Part shown: positions 25,303-36,471 of the stretch, piece after piece
How positions within the stretch are numbered: position 1 is the first letter of the stretch
Layout: every line of letters begins with the position of its first letter
NCBI RefSeq assembly: GCF_014905175.1
Contig: NC_057792.1
Location: 16,808,963 to 16,872,962 of the forward strand
Direction: 5' to 3'
DNA length: 64,000 nucleotides
Origin: Aphidius gifuensis
Taxonomy: Eukaryota; Arthropoda; Insecta; Hymenoptera; Braconidae
Notes under the pieces: model-generated
What the model was told of the DNA's origin: nothing
The model's database searches: none
The model's input: only the letters and a program-made list of their open reading frames with translations
Made by a program: the position numbers and the translations under genes

Positions 25303-28300
25303 ATGTTTATCGTTCATGTAAGTACACAAATAATTCAAAAATTTATCATTCAATAATTTAATTTTAATATATATTTTCCATTAACATACTTTATTATTTT
25401 TTTCTTCATTAAATATATATAAACAATAATTTTCTTATACTGATAATGATTATTATTGAATATTATATAATAATTTTATTGGTATAATAAAATTGTAATA
25501 ATTATTACAAAATTTTTATGTAATTTAATGAGAGAAATAATATTTTTTGATAATAATATAATTTATACTGGTATAATTAAGAAAGAACAATTAAATTTGA
25601 ATATAAACTTTATATAAAACTTTTAACAAACTTAAATAATCAAAATTAAACTTTATAAATTAATAATAATAATAATAATGATTATTATTATTTAAGTAAA
25701 AGTAATAATAAAAGACAATGTATTATTAAAATTATTAGTTGACAACGTGCTTGATGCTGATGACAGTGAATCAGCATGGCTTGGGTATACGTTCGCAGAA
25801 TGTGACAACGTTGAAACAAGCTTCTAATCAAGCATTCACTAACGAACGCTTGCGGCCAACTCACCATCAACATTACACACATCAAATAAAATATATTAAA
25901 AAATTTTATAAAACAAAACCAAAATCAAAAATTAAATTAAATGAAATAGTTAAAACAATTTATGATGATAATAATTATCAAAGTAATTTTAGAAAAATTA
26001 AAATTAATGATATCATTGAAAAAAATATGTCAAAGTTGATTTTTTATAAAAATAGTATGAATGAAATTTTAGATGAACAAAAATTATCATCAAAGCTTGT
26101 ACGTCATCATCATTATGGTGATAATAATTCAGTTTTATATAAAATTGGAATTTTTTATAATAATAAAAATATGTCAAGTATGAAAAAAACATACGAAAAG
26201 AACAAGACAAAATTAAATATCGATCGTATGACTCAGGTTTCACTTAAGAATGATATTAAGAGACTCGATAATATCCATCAAATATTCAAGAATAAAATAC
26301 ACAAGCGTTATCGTCGTCAATTAAAATTCATACCATTATCAAATGATAATAATAATAATAATAATTTACCAATATCAATATATCCAATATTTAATTTGAA
26401 TGATAATAATTTATCGAAAAAATTTGATCCAATATTAATACGTAAAATATTAAATGTATTCAATGATAAACCTGTTTTTCATAATAATTATCATAGTATT
26501 AAACCTGGTGAATTTATTATTGCACCGACAAAATATATTGATAGTGTTAAATTAATACCAGGTGTATATGATTTTAATAAAAATAATTATAATCATGATG
26601 ATGATGTTTCATATAAAAATATAAAAATTCAAGATATTGGTGAAAATAATAATTTTACAACTGGATTTGGTGAAAGTCAACGTACAACAGGTGAGAGTTT
26701 GGTTATTTTTTTTTTTTTTTAAACCATTTGGATTTTAAATATATATTTTTCCAATAATTATCAATATTGATATTGATTTTTTTTTTTTTATTAAATAATA
26801 ATTAATTTATTTTTTAGGTTTTGAAGAAAAAAATGAAAAAAATTCATTTGGATTATTTGAAAATAGCAGTGTTGAAAATAAGGAATTTAATCAGTCAAAT
26901 TTGGTGATTAATAATAAAGATATTAAATTAATAAATCCATTAAATATTACAAATAATTTATCATATATTGAAAATGAAAATAATGAATTAAATAGAACAG
27001 ATAAAAAAGAAGTAAGATTGAAAATTCAACAGAAACATAATAATGGAAATAATAATCAAGTAAGTTTGAAAAAATATAATTTAATAAATAATAAGCTTTT
27101 AAATATTTTTATACATATTATCAAATATTGTTTTTATGAAAAATAACAAATATATAAATTAAATTAATTCATTTCCTTGCTAAAATATTAATGAAAATTC
27201 TAATTTAACCAAATGAAATTCAATTAAAATGTAACATCGATGTGAAATATATTTTTAAAAATCGATTGACATATTTTATTCATATAAACTTCAAAATTTA
27301 CTGACATTATGAGAATAGAAAGCTCTGTAAATATCTCATTTAAATATTTCAATTCAATTTGTCATCACACAAAAGGTGTATTTTTGTTTCATTAATTATA
27401 AAATAGTTCATCACAAAATTAGCCCATTATGTAAAGAAAAAAAAATCAAATAAAAACATTCTATTTATTGTCCTAAAACAATATAAAATTAAAATATTTA
27501 TAATCATCAAAAATTATACATAACAATTAAAACAAAAGAAAAAAAAAAAAAAAAAGAAAATTGCTGCTGGCTATTATATTGTTTCTAAAAAATTAGCATA
27601 TGTAAACAATGAATTGAGTTAATTTATTCAAATCAATATACAGGTTTGTGTATTAGTATATTTGCGACAAAATGAAAAAGGGGTTAAAGTAGGGAGCATG
27701 TTAGTTGAACATTTAATTTACAATACCAAAAGCTTACGTGTTTTGGAGACGCGAAAAGGTGCGGGTAGCTTGCAAGACAACCAGTGTACAAATGACAAAG
27801 ATAAAAACAGAGAAAAGTTAAAAGCAAGATAGAGAGATAAACAATAAATGAATATATATGTATATATAATAACAAAATCATGGTACTCTTGCTTGGCCAC
27901 CCGTTGCAACATTGCACACCGACCCACTTAGCGTTATCCAACTTTGCTGATCCGACAAGAACATATGCGCGCCGGAACTGGCACGAAAGTCTGCCAGGAA
28001 TTGTTCAATGGATCGCACTCTGCGCCACTTCTGTCCTCATCACGAAATAACCCCTCTTTTTTTTTTTTTTATCACCCCCCTTACTGTAAATTTTCAATCT
28101 TTTTGTATATATATTTTACATGAATCTTTTATTTTTATTTATTTTATTTTTTTTTTGTTTTAGAAACACCCTCTGGCTAACTACTTAATATTTTCCTTTT
28201 TATAATTTTATTTTCTTTTAAATTTTCTATTTTTTTTTTTTTCTATATTATTTTTCTCATTTTTCTTGAGATAACAAACATGCAATAACTAACACTTTTC

Positions 28301-30107
28301 TTGTGAAACTTGGACAAAAGCCCTCGAGTCTGATCATTAGTTTTCCAAAAAGTCAAACAAAGTCAAAAGAGTTGAAAAACTTTGAATCATTGAATCTATA
28401 AAATTTTAAAATTTAAAAATATAATATTAATAATCATTAACGTGGATTTTTTTCTTGTTTAAAAAATAATTATTTATTTATTTATTAAAATTTTTATTTA
28501 TCTCGCAATATTAATAATAATATTTCAACAAAAAAATTAACAATTTAATTTATATTTTTGTTACAGAATAATAAAACAGTTAAATATACATTTGAATACA
28601 ATGTCAATGATGATAAATCAAAAAATTTTTTTGGTCATCGTGAAAGTCGTAATGATGATATAACAATTGGTAACTATAATGTACGTTTACCCGACCGAGT
28701 ACAGCATGTTAATTATCGCGTTGATGAAAATGGATATCAAGCATCTGTGACATACACCATGGACAATTTAAATACCCCCAAGATTAATCCGTGAGACAAT
28801 TCGTTTTTTTTATTATTTATATACATACATAAACTTTAGTACCTTTTTTTATTTTTCGAGGGAAAGTAAATAGTAAAAAGAATAATAATAAAAAAAAGAT
28901 AAAAGAAAAGTCTCCGAAGAAAATATATAAAACTAATGCATCAAAGATATATTATGGAATATATTTCATAATTTTGTTGTGAGAAATGAGGTCATACAAG
29001 TGTGTTTGATGTATTTTTTATCTGTTTAATATATATTTTATAAAAATGTATTTGTATATGTGTGTTGTATTTCGCAAATTTATATATTCGCAACAACAAC
29101 ATCCTTTATATTCAAGTACTTGATCATTAGACAAACATAATCGTTAAGATACTTGAAAAATAAAAAATAATAAAATATAAATTTTATAATAAAAAAAAAA
29201 AAAAAATATTCTACTATCCGTATTCTATGGATAAATTATTATTGAGTAATTTAAAATATTTATAAACAAAGTACTCAATAATAATTTATAAGGTAAGTAG
29301 TTATTATTAATTTTTTTTAATTTCTTTAAATTTTTTTTTAAGCAGATAAAAAGTGTTTGATGAGTACAGATCAGCTGATGTAGATCCATTTATCTGAGTT
29401 TACACACTTAATGCAGAAAGTAATATTATGAAACAACTTTGGTTATATTATATATTTACACATGCTCTTTTATTTTTTTATTACTCAGTCTATCAATTTG
29501 TTATATTTTTTTATTTGCCCCTTTCTCATCTTTATTTAACCCTTCTTTTTTACTTTGTATAACTAGAAAAATCAGTTAACAGATGTATCGCGTGCAAGGC
29601 ATCCAAGTGGTCTTGGTTTGAGCGTCAGTCTACTGCCTTGCTATGTTTGCGTGCCCCATCATCACTCTCATCACCACCCATCTATCCACCCACACACACA
29701 AGTACAAACAATTATTTATTAATCTACAATACAATAAGGACCCTTTATGCAAATTTTATAAATGAAAAATTAACAAAAAAAAAATGTAAAATCAATTTCA
29801 ATGTATTTCATTGACCCAGATAAATTTTTCATTAAACAATTAACCTATCAATCATTTTAAAAATTTATAAAGAGCTTTTTTTTTTTTTTAGAGCTTTATT
29901 TTTACTATTGTAATTTTTTTTTAATTAGATTTTTGTTTTTTTTTTTTTTTTCTCAACTGAATAGTAAATTGGATTTTGCTGCTGCTGTTGTTGTTGTTTT
30001 TCCTTTTTTTTTTTTGAATGTTTTTTGTTTATTATTTCAGATTATGTTGTAATTGTAAACCGGAAGTTGTGCAATTTTCAAAGCGCAAGAGGTTTTTGGA
30101 CAAGTAA
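25303..30107 (+). CDS. cuticular protein with C-terminal R&R domain
   Basis: Five exons keep the frame: 25303-25317, 25739-26690, 26818-27059, 28567-28790 and 30041-30107, predicting 499 residues. The five-codon exon MFIVH joins at phase 0 to LTTCLMLMTVNQHG, together forming a signal peptide. The middle is basic and Asn-rich, and includes HKRYRRQ (Arg195-Arg198), a possible proprotein-convertase site that would free the C-terminal half. Exon 4 holds the R&R domain from residue 404: VKYTFEYNVNDD, GHRESRNDDITIGNYNVRLPD, VNYRVDENGYQASVTY. The domain is shifted to the C-terminus, unlike the other genes here. The stop TGA at 28792-28794 is embedded in a good GTGAGA donor at 28791. Splicing from that donor reaches 30041, after TTATTTCAG, and gives a new tail, LCCNCKPEVVQFSKRKRFLDK less its last residue shown, then stop; AATAAA follows at 30275-30280. 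Without that splice the protein ends after INP (478 residues). The gene core is well supported; the last exon is likely but not certain. Confidence 0.8.
27060..28566 (+). other. intron with a GC-richer island (cuticular protein with C-terminal R&R)
   Basis: GTAAGT donor and TTTTGTTACAG acceptor, phase 0. The stretch 27680-28060 is noticeably less AT-rich than the rest of the intron, with GCGCGCC and several CpG sites near 27965-27985. It shows no exon with usable splice borders. It is a candidate enhancer by composition only. Confidence 0.5.
29231..29289. repeat. perfect 18-bp inverted repeat with 23-nt loop (hairpin)
   Basis: ATAAATTATTATTGAGTA at 29231-29248 is exactly repeated in inverse as TACTCAATAATAATTTAT at 29272-29289. 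It lies in the last intron of the C-terminal-R&R gene. An RNA stem of 18 pairs with a 23-nt loop would form on either strand. It could be a small-RNA precursor, a MITE remnant or a chance AT-rich pairing. Confidence 0.55.
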
Positions 30108-33100
30108 AAGTTTTAATGGACTGACACATTTTAGATACAGTTGTGTTTGTTCTTTGAGAAAACTTTATAATGCAGCACATTGTCTCGAGTCAAAATCGAA
30201 CACATTTTAGGGGTGTTTTCACAAATACAAATATAACACACACACACATACATACATACGTATTTCAAAAAGTAAATAAAATTTATTGTATGAATATGAA
30301 AGAGAGTGATGGAATTCATTGTGTACAAATTGGATACTGGTTTATAATGGTTTATCGATTTATTCAGTCTATTTATGCGAATTCACGAGCATGATTTTTA
30401 TCATTTATATAATACTAAATTGATATCAAAATCTATAACATGAATATTTGTGCTTGAAAAATAAAAAAAGCAGTTTTCTAAACTTGTTAAATATATGAAA
30501 AAAAGAAAAATGAAATTACTAAAATATTTTTTATGTCATCATGATTTGTATAAAATAATATTATCATTCAATATGATATTGTCAACTCAGGATAATCAAG
30601 TAAAAAAAAATAAAAAACAAAAAAAATAAAAAAATCATTTTTTATTACATCCGTATAAGAGAGTTATCCCAAGCCAAACGAAAAACCATTCAAAGGTCAT
30701 CCCATCGTATATAGAAACGACAAAAGTTGGTGCTTGCGTGAGATATTTTTTTTTTTTATTTTATTTTTTATTTTTTACGAGGGTTGAAGTAAGGCAAAGT
30801 GAGATGGTAAAATAAGTATAGAATGTGAGAAGAAAGAGGTCATTCTAAAGAGAGGATTTGAGGTTAAAAAAAAAAAAGAGAAAGAAAGAAAAAAAGAAAG
30901 ATAAAAAAAATATATAATATATATAAAGAAAGGGGAAGTTGCCAGTTAAGAGTTTCACTGAGGTCCTTGAAGTTGCGATAGTACTTGCAGGAAAAGCCTC
31001 ACCCTCTTAACCCCCTTGAAACCTCTGTTTTCCTACTCAGTTGCAAGATTGTATCTTGGTGTATAGTCGAGAATAGTATATATAAGTACTATACGGTATG
31101 TGAAGAGGAAGACAAAACACCACAACCCTCTTCATTCCTCTAAACATTTACATATATGAATATAAACACACACACTACACACACAAAATATAAACTTTTC
31201 ATTTTTATTTTTCCCTTTCTTTCTGGTGATGCGGTTTAACGCGACTTCCTGGACTTATTGTTGGCTGTTAAACCATTTGGATATATAGGGATGGTGATGT
31301 TAGAAATTCTTTTACTTTTGTATATTACACATACACCATCACCACTACGACCACCAACACTACCATTATTATCATCATCATCATCTATATGTATAAATTA
31401 TCATACATTTAAGTAAAAATTATACAAGTTACATTTGCCACTAAACAATTTGATAAATCTACAATTTAAACACTTTGAAAATGAAGATTATATTATAATA
31501 TGTGTATGTGTCATTTTCATTAATATATATATATATAAAGTGTATATACAACTGAAATAACAACTGTCTATTTAACAAACAAAGTAAAAGCCATAATCAA
31601 AGTACAAACTAAAGTGTTATCATTTATACAATTGTTTGGACTATCACCAACTATCACAAAACTATTATAATAATGATAATTGGTTATTTCAAAGTCGATC
31701 ATGACTGGTACTAATCGTTTTACTAATTATATCGTATAACTCTTAACAAACTAGATCCATTTTTCTTTTTTAAATTTTATTATCTTAATTATTTTTTTTT
31801 TTTGTTAATGATTAATGTAATTGAACGATATCCATAAAATACGAAGACGAAACGTTTGAAAAGATTGTCTATTCGCGTATATTTAAATGAATTTTACTTT
31901 CACTGTTATTCTCGCTGATGATGATAATGATGATGATGATAATTGTGTTGGCAAGCAGTTGGTAGAAGGGGAAAGAAACCGATTAACTCGCTTGGTATCA
32001 CCCTGGCTTATTTTTTTTTTTTTTGTTTGATTATTATCTCTCTCATTTTAAATTTGACGGTATTAACTTTTCTCTTGTACTAGTTTTAGAAGCAATTGGT
32101 TAAAGCGCATCATATTTTTTTTTTTCTCACACACCCACTGTTATATATACAAAATATGTTATATATATTTATTCATTGTGCTAGAATATATTGCTCAATA
32201 TTTATTTCATAATTATTTTTAACAACAATCTCATCTTGCCAACTATGGTTATAATCTTGGTGACCGAGAAATAAAATCACACATGCCATTGTACACAAAC
32301 ACACACACACAATTAAATTATACGTAATAATAATTCACGAATTATTGTAAACGGAACGTGTGCCCATCAACTTGCATCACATATATATATATATTTTTTT
32401 TTTTTGTTTAAAAATATATATACAAAAGAACAGATTGAAAATGAAATTTAAAAAAAAAAAAATGATAACTCGTCACGGATATACAGCGAGTGACTTTGCA
32501 TTAAAAATATATATTCATACAGATCTTGATAAAGGGGAATATATAAATCAAAAATGAATAAAAAAAAAGCAACAATAATAATGATAATAATAAAAATTGA
32601 ATTGGGGTCGAGTGATGTCTCTCGTTATTCAAATGATTTAAATATGAGTATAAGACGCGTGTAAGTTTGGGGTTAATGCAAGTGTCAATCCAACTCCCCC
32701 ATCATATGTACGTATAGTCTGTCTTTGAGGGTATGCCACAGGCAAATGTCCATAACTTGACATGTCTACATGTATAACAAGATGTGTGTATATACTGAGC
32801 TAATTAACACGGTGATCTCAAGACAAGAGTCTGGAGTTATATACATGTTTGTTGCATAAATTTATACAATGAAATATTGTGAATATAAGCTCAAAATAAA
32901 TAAGATAATGATGAAGATGAATAACACGGTAGAAAAATAATAACAATAATTAATTTTAATTAATTAAATAAATATGGTTGAATGAAAAAAATTATTATAA
33001 ATTTAATTTTGTTATAATGTATATGAAAAAAATTAATAAAGATAAAAAAAATATTTTATGATGATGATAATGAGAGTGAGAGTATAAATTAGATAAGTAA

Positions 33101-33870
33101 AAATGGAAAATATATATATTGAGATAGTAAAAGATAGAGATATGAGAAAAAAAAAAAAAACATAAAAAATCATAAAATGAGAGCAAATTTAATATAGAAG
33201 ACGAGTTTAGAATATTGCAATTTTGATATCCCACGATGTGAGGTAACTAGCGCTTTCACTTGTTACTGTCTTAAGAGAATGAACGATATACATGAAGAAG
33301 ATATATCTAAATAACAAAATGAGAGCAATAATAATACATGCGTAAATATTAACTATATGTATATTGTTTTTTTTTTTTCAACTTTTAAAATTACATGTGT
33401 GATGTGCACGCGTGTGAAACAATGAAATTAAATAAAGCGTAGGCTTTCCACACATTTGATCCCTTCTTTTACCACATCATTCCGGTATTTCGCTACAATT
33501 TGCAGATTTATTCTTATATATTTTTTTATTTTTTTTTTCGTTACAGCTCCTGCTGTTTTTATCCCACTCTAGTAAAATCATGATGTGTGTGAAATGTGTA
33601 CGCGCACGTATTTTTTTTATTTTTATCTTTTTTTTTTGATCTTTTACCTGTCTAGATGTGATGTCTTGAAGACCTCCTCAACGCTACCACACAAACTCGT
33701 GCTAGTGTTGCGCTTCAAGTATAATAAAAATAAATAAGATGAAATAAAAAAAGAATAAGAGGGGCACAGGTTTGGGGTAGGGATCATACAATATAGACTG
33801 AGTATATATGTATGAGCGCACAAATAAACAGGAAACACAGTGTTACATTTATCATTGACTGCAGGTTCAA
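30108..33870. other. intergenic region with 3' UTR of upstream gene
   Basis: It starts with the likely 3' UTR of the preceding gene (AATAAA at 30275-30280). The remainder is AT-rich, with CA-rich tracts near 30236 and 32298. GC-richer patches occur at 30940-31040 and 32640-32780. No gene is supported. Confidence 0.5.
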
Positions 33871-33877
33871 TATAAAA
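33871..33877 (+). promoter_or_regulatory. TATAAAA box of the Asn/Gly/Tyr-repeat RR-2 gene
   Basis: A canonical TATAAAA lies 79 bp before the start codon at 33950, and the first ATG more than about 30 bp downstream is that start codon. No clear TCAGT initiator is visible at the expected spacing, so the exact start site is open. Confidence 0.5.
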
Positions 33878-33949
33878 TCATCATCAAAATCTTGAGGATT
33901 TATTCTTTATTCAAACTTTTGTGTAAAGTGTTTGATATTACTTTGAAGT

Positions 33950-36471
33950 ATGAATTTATTTGTGCGACAGGTAACTGCCGATTTTATTTATATTTTTATT
34001 AAATTTATATAAAAGAAATTTTATTTTTATTATCAAAAAAAAAAAAAATAATAAAAACTTTATTAAAAATAAATAATAGATAAAAAAATTGTTACAATTT
34101 TTTTTTAAATTATTTTTTTCTCTATACATGTGATAAACTGCAGTGTAAATAAAATGAATAAAAAAAAATTATCTGTGATCCGATTATTTATTAAATTTTC
34201 AAATAAAAAGATTTAGAAAAAAAAAAAAACTATTATTTAATATTAATTAAATTTTATATGAAATTTATATTTTATATATTTTTAAATTTGCTGTCTAATA
34301 TAGATAACGCTGACGTTGATGATTAGTCTAGGGGTAGTTTATTGCGAGCCACCATTAAGTAGCCAGTATGGTGTACCAGAAAATTTGCCAGTAAGCAACA
34401 ATCACGAACTTCAGGGAGGCGTTACAAATAGCTATGGTACACCACTTGGATCAGACCACCATCATCATGATGAGCAACAGGATTACATCGACAATCAGGT
34501 ATATACAACCAACAACAAACTATTTCGACAGTTTCATTACTGTACAATCTCCACTGATGTTTTAACATTGTACATACTGCAAATATACATGCGCGCATAT
34601 CAATGCATGTATATCAATCATTCGCGTTTGTATATTGATATTAATTTTGTATTTAAACGTGGTTTGATATCAACGATATTCAACATATGCAACGTGGTAT
34701 ATGTATACACGCAACGACTGAACGACTGACAAACAAACTATCCAGGGAATATCGATAATTACTTTATGCAATCGGTTATTGATGATATTAACGAGATATG
34801 TATTATTTATGAGTTATCATTTTAATGCTAAATAATTTATATTGAAAATTAATTTGCTGAATATAATTTAATTTGATGTTTAATTTCTCCAAGTAGCTAA
34901 AATTTTATTTAATTAATTTATCAATTATATTATTGGGGGAAAAAAAATACAGCATTAGTAGATTAAAAAATAAAAAAATTGTTTTGTTTTTTTTTTCTTT
35001 TCGAGAAGGGTATTTTTTTACGAGACAAAATAACAGTTTAAAATTATTTTTTATTTTTCATTATTCTACAGAATGTCAACGATAATAATCGTTAATATTA
35101 TTAGAGTTTAGATTTTTTTTTTTTTTTTTTAAATTTCATTTTGACTTTGTAGTTTTTTGTAGATGGTTTTTTTTTTTTCTAGTAGAATAGAGTTGTATGT
35201 AATATTTAGATGTATATATACTATGGGAAATGGGTTTTTTTTATTTTTTTTTATTTTAAAATAGTTAGTAGTAACAATGATTCGTAACATTAGCAGTCAC
35301 GACTGCAAGCCTCCCCAATGGCAATAACAAGCGATGATCGTTAAAGCTTAATCGCTTGAAATCTCGCCTGAGAAAAAAAAATAAAATAAAAACAATAATG
35401 TTAAAATCACAATCTCCCCATCAAGCGATGTGCACAAAACACACAACGGTAAAAGAAAAAAAAAAAAAAAAAAGAAAATTAAGTGGAGCAGAACTAAGAA
35501 TAAAAACGCAGATAAAAAAAAAAAAATAAAAATCTTGGAGGGTAAAATCAATGCTCACTTTGTATTCTTCTCACAAAAGTTTAGAAAATCTTGACTAAAA
35601 AAAAACCATTTAAAAAATGTATTCTTGTAAATTTATTTATATTATTATCGTACTCTAAATTTCAGCCAAAATCCTACGAATTTGGATATGCTGTTAAGGA
35701 TTCAGCAACTGGAAATGATTTTGGAAGAAGTGAGACAAGTGATGGTGAAACTGTACGTGGTGAATATCGTGTTCAACTTCCTGATGGAAGAACACAAATT
35801 GGTAAGCAATTTACTTTTTTTTTTTTTAAATAAAATCATTAATACAATAATTTAAAATTAATTTTATAATTTTTTACTCAGTAACATACACCGCAGACTG
35901 GCGAACAGGTTTTCATGCTGGTAAATTATAAAACAAATTGAAACATAAATAAATAAATAAATTATATCCAACTTAAATTATATTGAATTTTAAATTAATT
36001 ATATATCTTTTTTTTTTTTTAATAATGATAAAAGATGTTCGATACGAAGGAGAAGCAGTTTATCCAGATCAATATAACAACAACAATGGATACAACAACA
36101 ATGGCTACAACAATAATAATGGCTACAATAACAACAATGGCTACAACAACAACAACGGATATAACAATAATTATAATAATAACAATGGTTATAATTACAA
36201 TCAAGGTAAATTAATAAATAAAATTAATTTTAAAAATGAAATTAATATCTTTTGAGTGGAACAATTTAAATTGCATTGATATATATTTTTAAAAAAAAAT
36301 TATATTTCAGGCAATTATAATAATTATCAAGGAAACAATGGTAATTACAACAACAACAACAATAACAACTACCAGTATCAAAGTAATTCAGACAACTATA
36401 ATAATGGCTATGGAAGTTCCAACACGTATTCAACACCCAGACCAACCTATGGTACCCCAGACTTCCACTGA
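33950..36471 (+). CDS. RR-2 type cuticular protein with Asn/Gly/Tyr repeat tail
   Basis: Six exons keep one frame: 33950-33970, 34304-34498, 35666-35801, 35882-35920, 36035-36205 and 36311-36471, predicting 240 residues. MNLFVRQ from the 7-codon first exon joins ITLTLMISLGVVYCEP to make a signal peptide. Exon 2 is a polar linker with a SQYGVPENLP motif and a His run (SDHHHHDEQQ). The R&R domain spans exons 3-5: SYEFGYAVKDSATGNDFGRS, GETVRGEYRVQLPDGRTQ, then VTYTADWRTGFHADVRYEGE. The RGEYRV and RTQ...YTAD signatures indicate RR-2 (hard cuticle). The extended R&R is cut by two small phase-1 introns, unlike the paralogue at 41916. Exons 5-6 encode repeats of NNNNGY and a tail ending PRPTYGTPDFH. 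It should be a secreted chitin-binding protein. Reading past exon 5 would end in a short alternative tail at 36255. Confidence 0.9.
34499..35665 (+). other. intron before the R&R exon of the Asn/Gly/Tyr-repeat gene
   Basis: The donor is CAG|GTATAT and the acceptor is CTAAATTTCAG, phase 0, placing the intron exactly ahead of the R&R domain. The patch 35280-35420 is less AT-rich and has no splice-flanked open frame. Nothing else was seen. Confidence 0.6.
36062..36195 (+). repeat. in-frame repeat coding NNNNGY
   Basis: Tandem, imperfect 15-18 bp units (AAC/AAT codons, then GGC/GGA TAC/TAT) give about seven copies of N(2-4)GY. They lie in exon 5 of the RR-2 gene and continue more weakly into exon 6. 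Synonymous codon variation between units argues for an older, selected repeat rather than a fresh expansion. Confidence 0.85.

Noticed and set aside
25146..25361. Open frame MKEKFLFSHLNII... overlapping the first exon of the C-terminal-R&R gene
   Set aside because: The short in-frame exon ATG-25303 to 25317 with GTAAGT joins precisely to a signal-peptide exon. The longer frame does not, and runs through the donor.
34499..34729. Extension of the exon at 34304 past 34498 (…FRQFHYCTISTDVLTLY)
   Set aside because: A CAG|GTATAT donor lies at 34499, and the R&R exon at 35666 continues in the same phase; the extension is intron.
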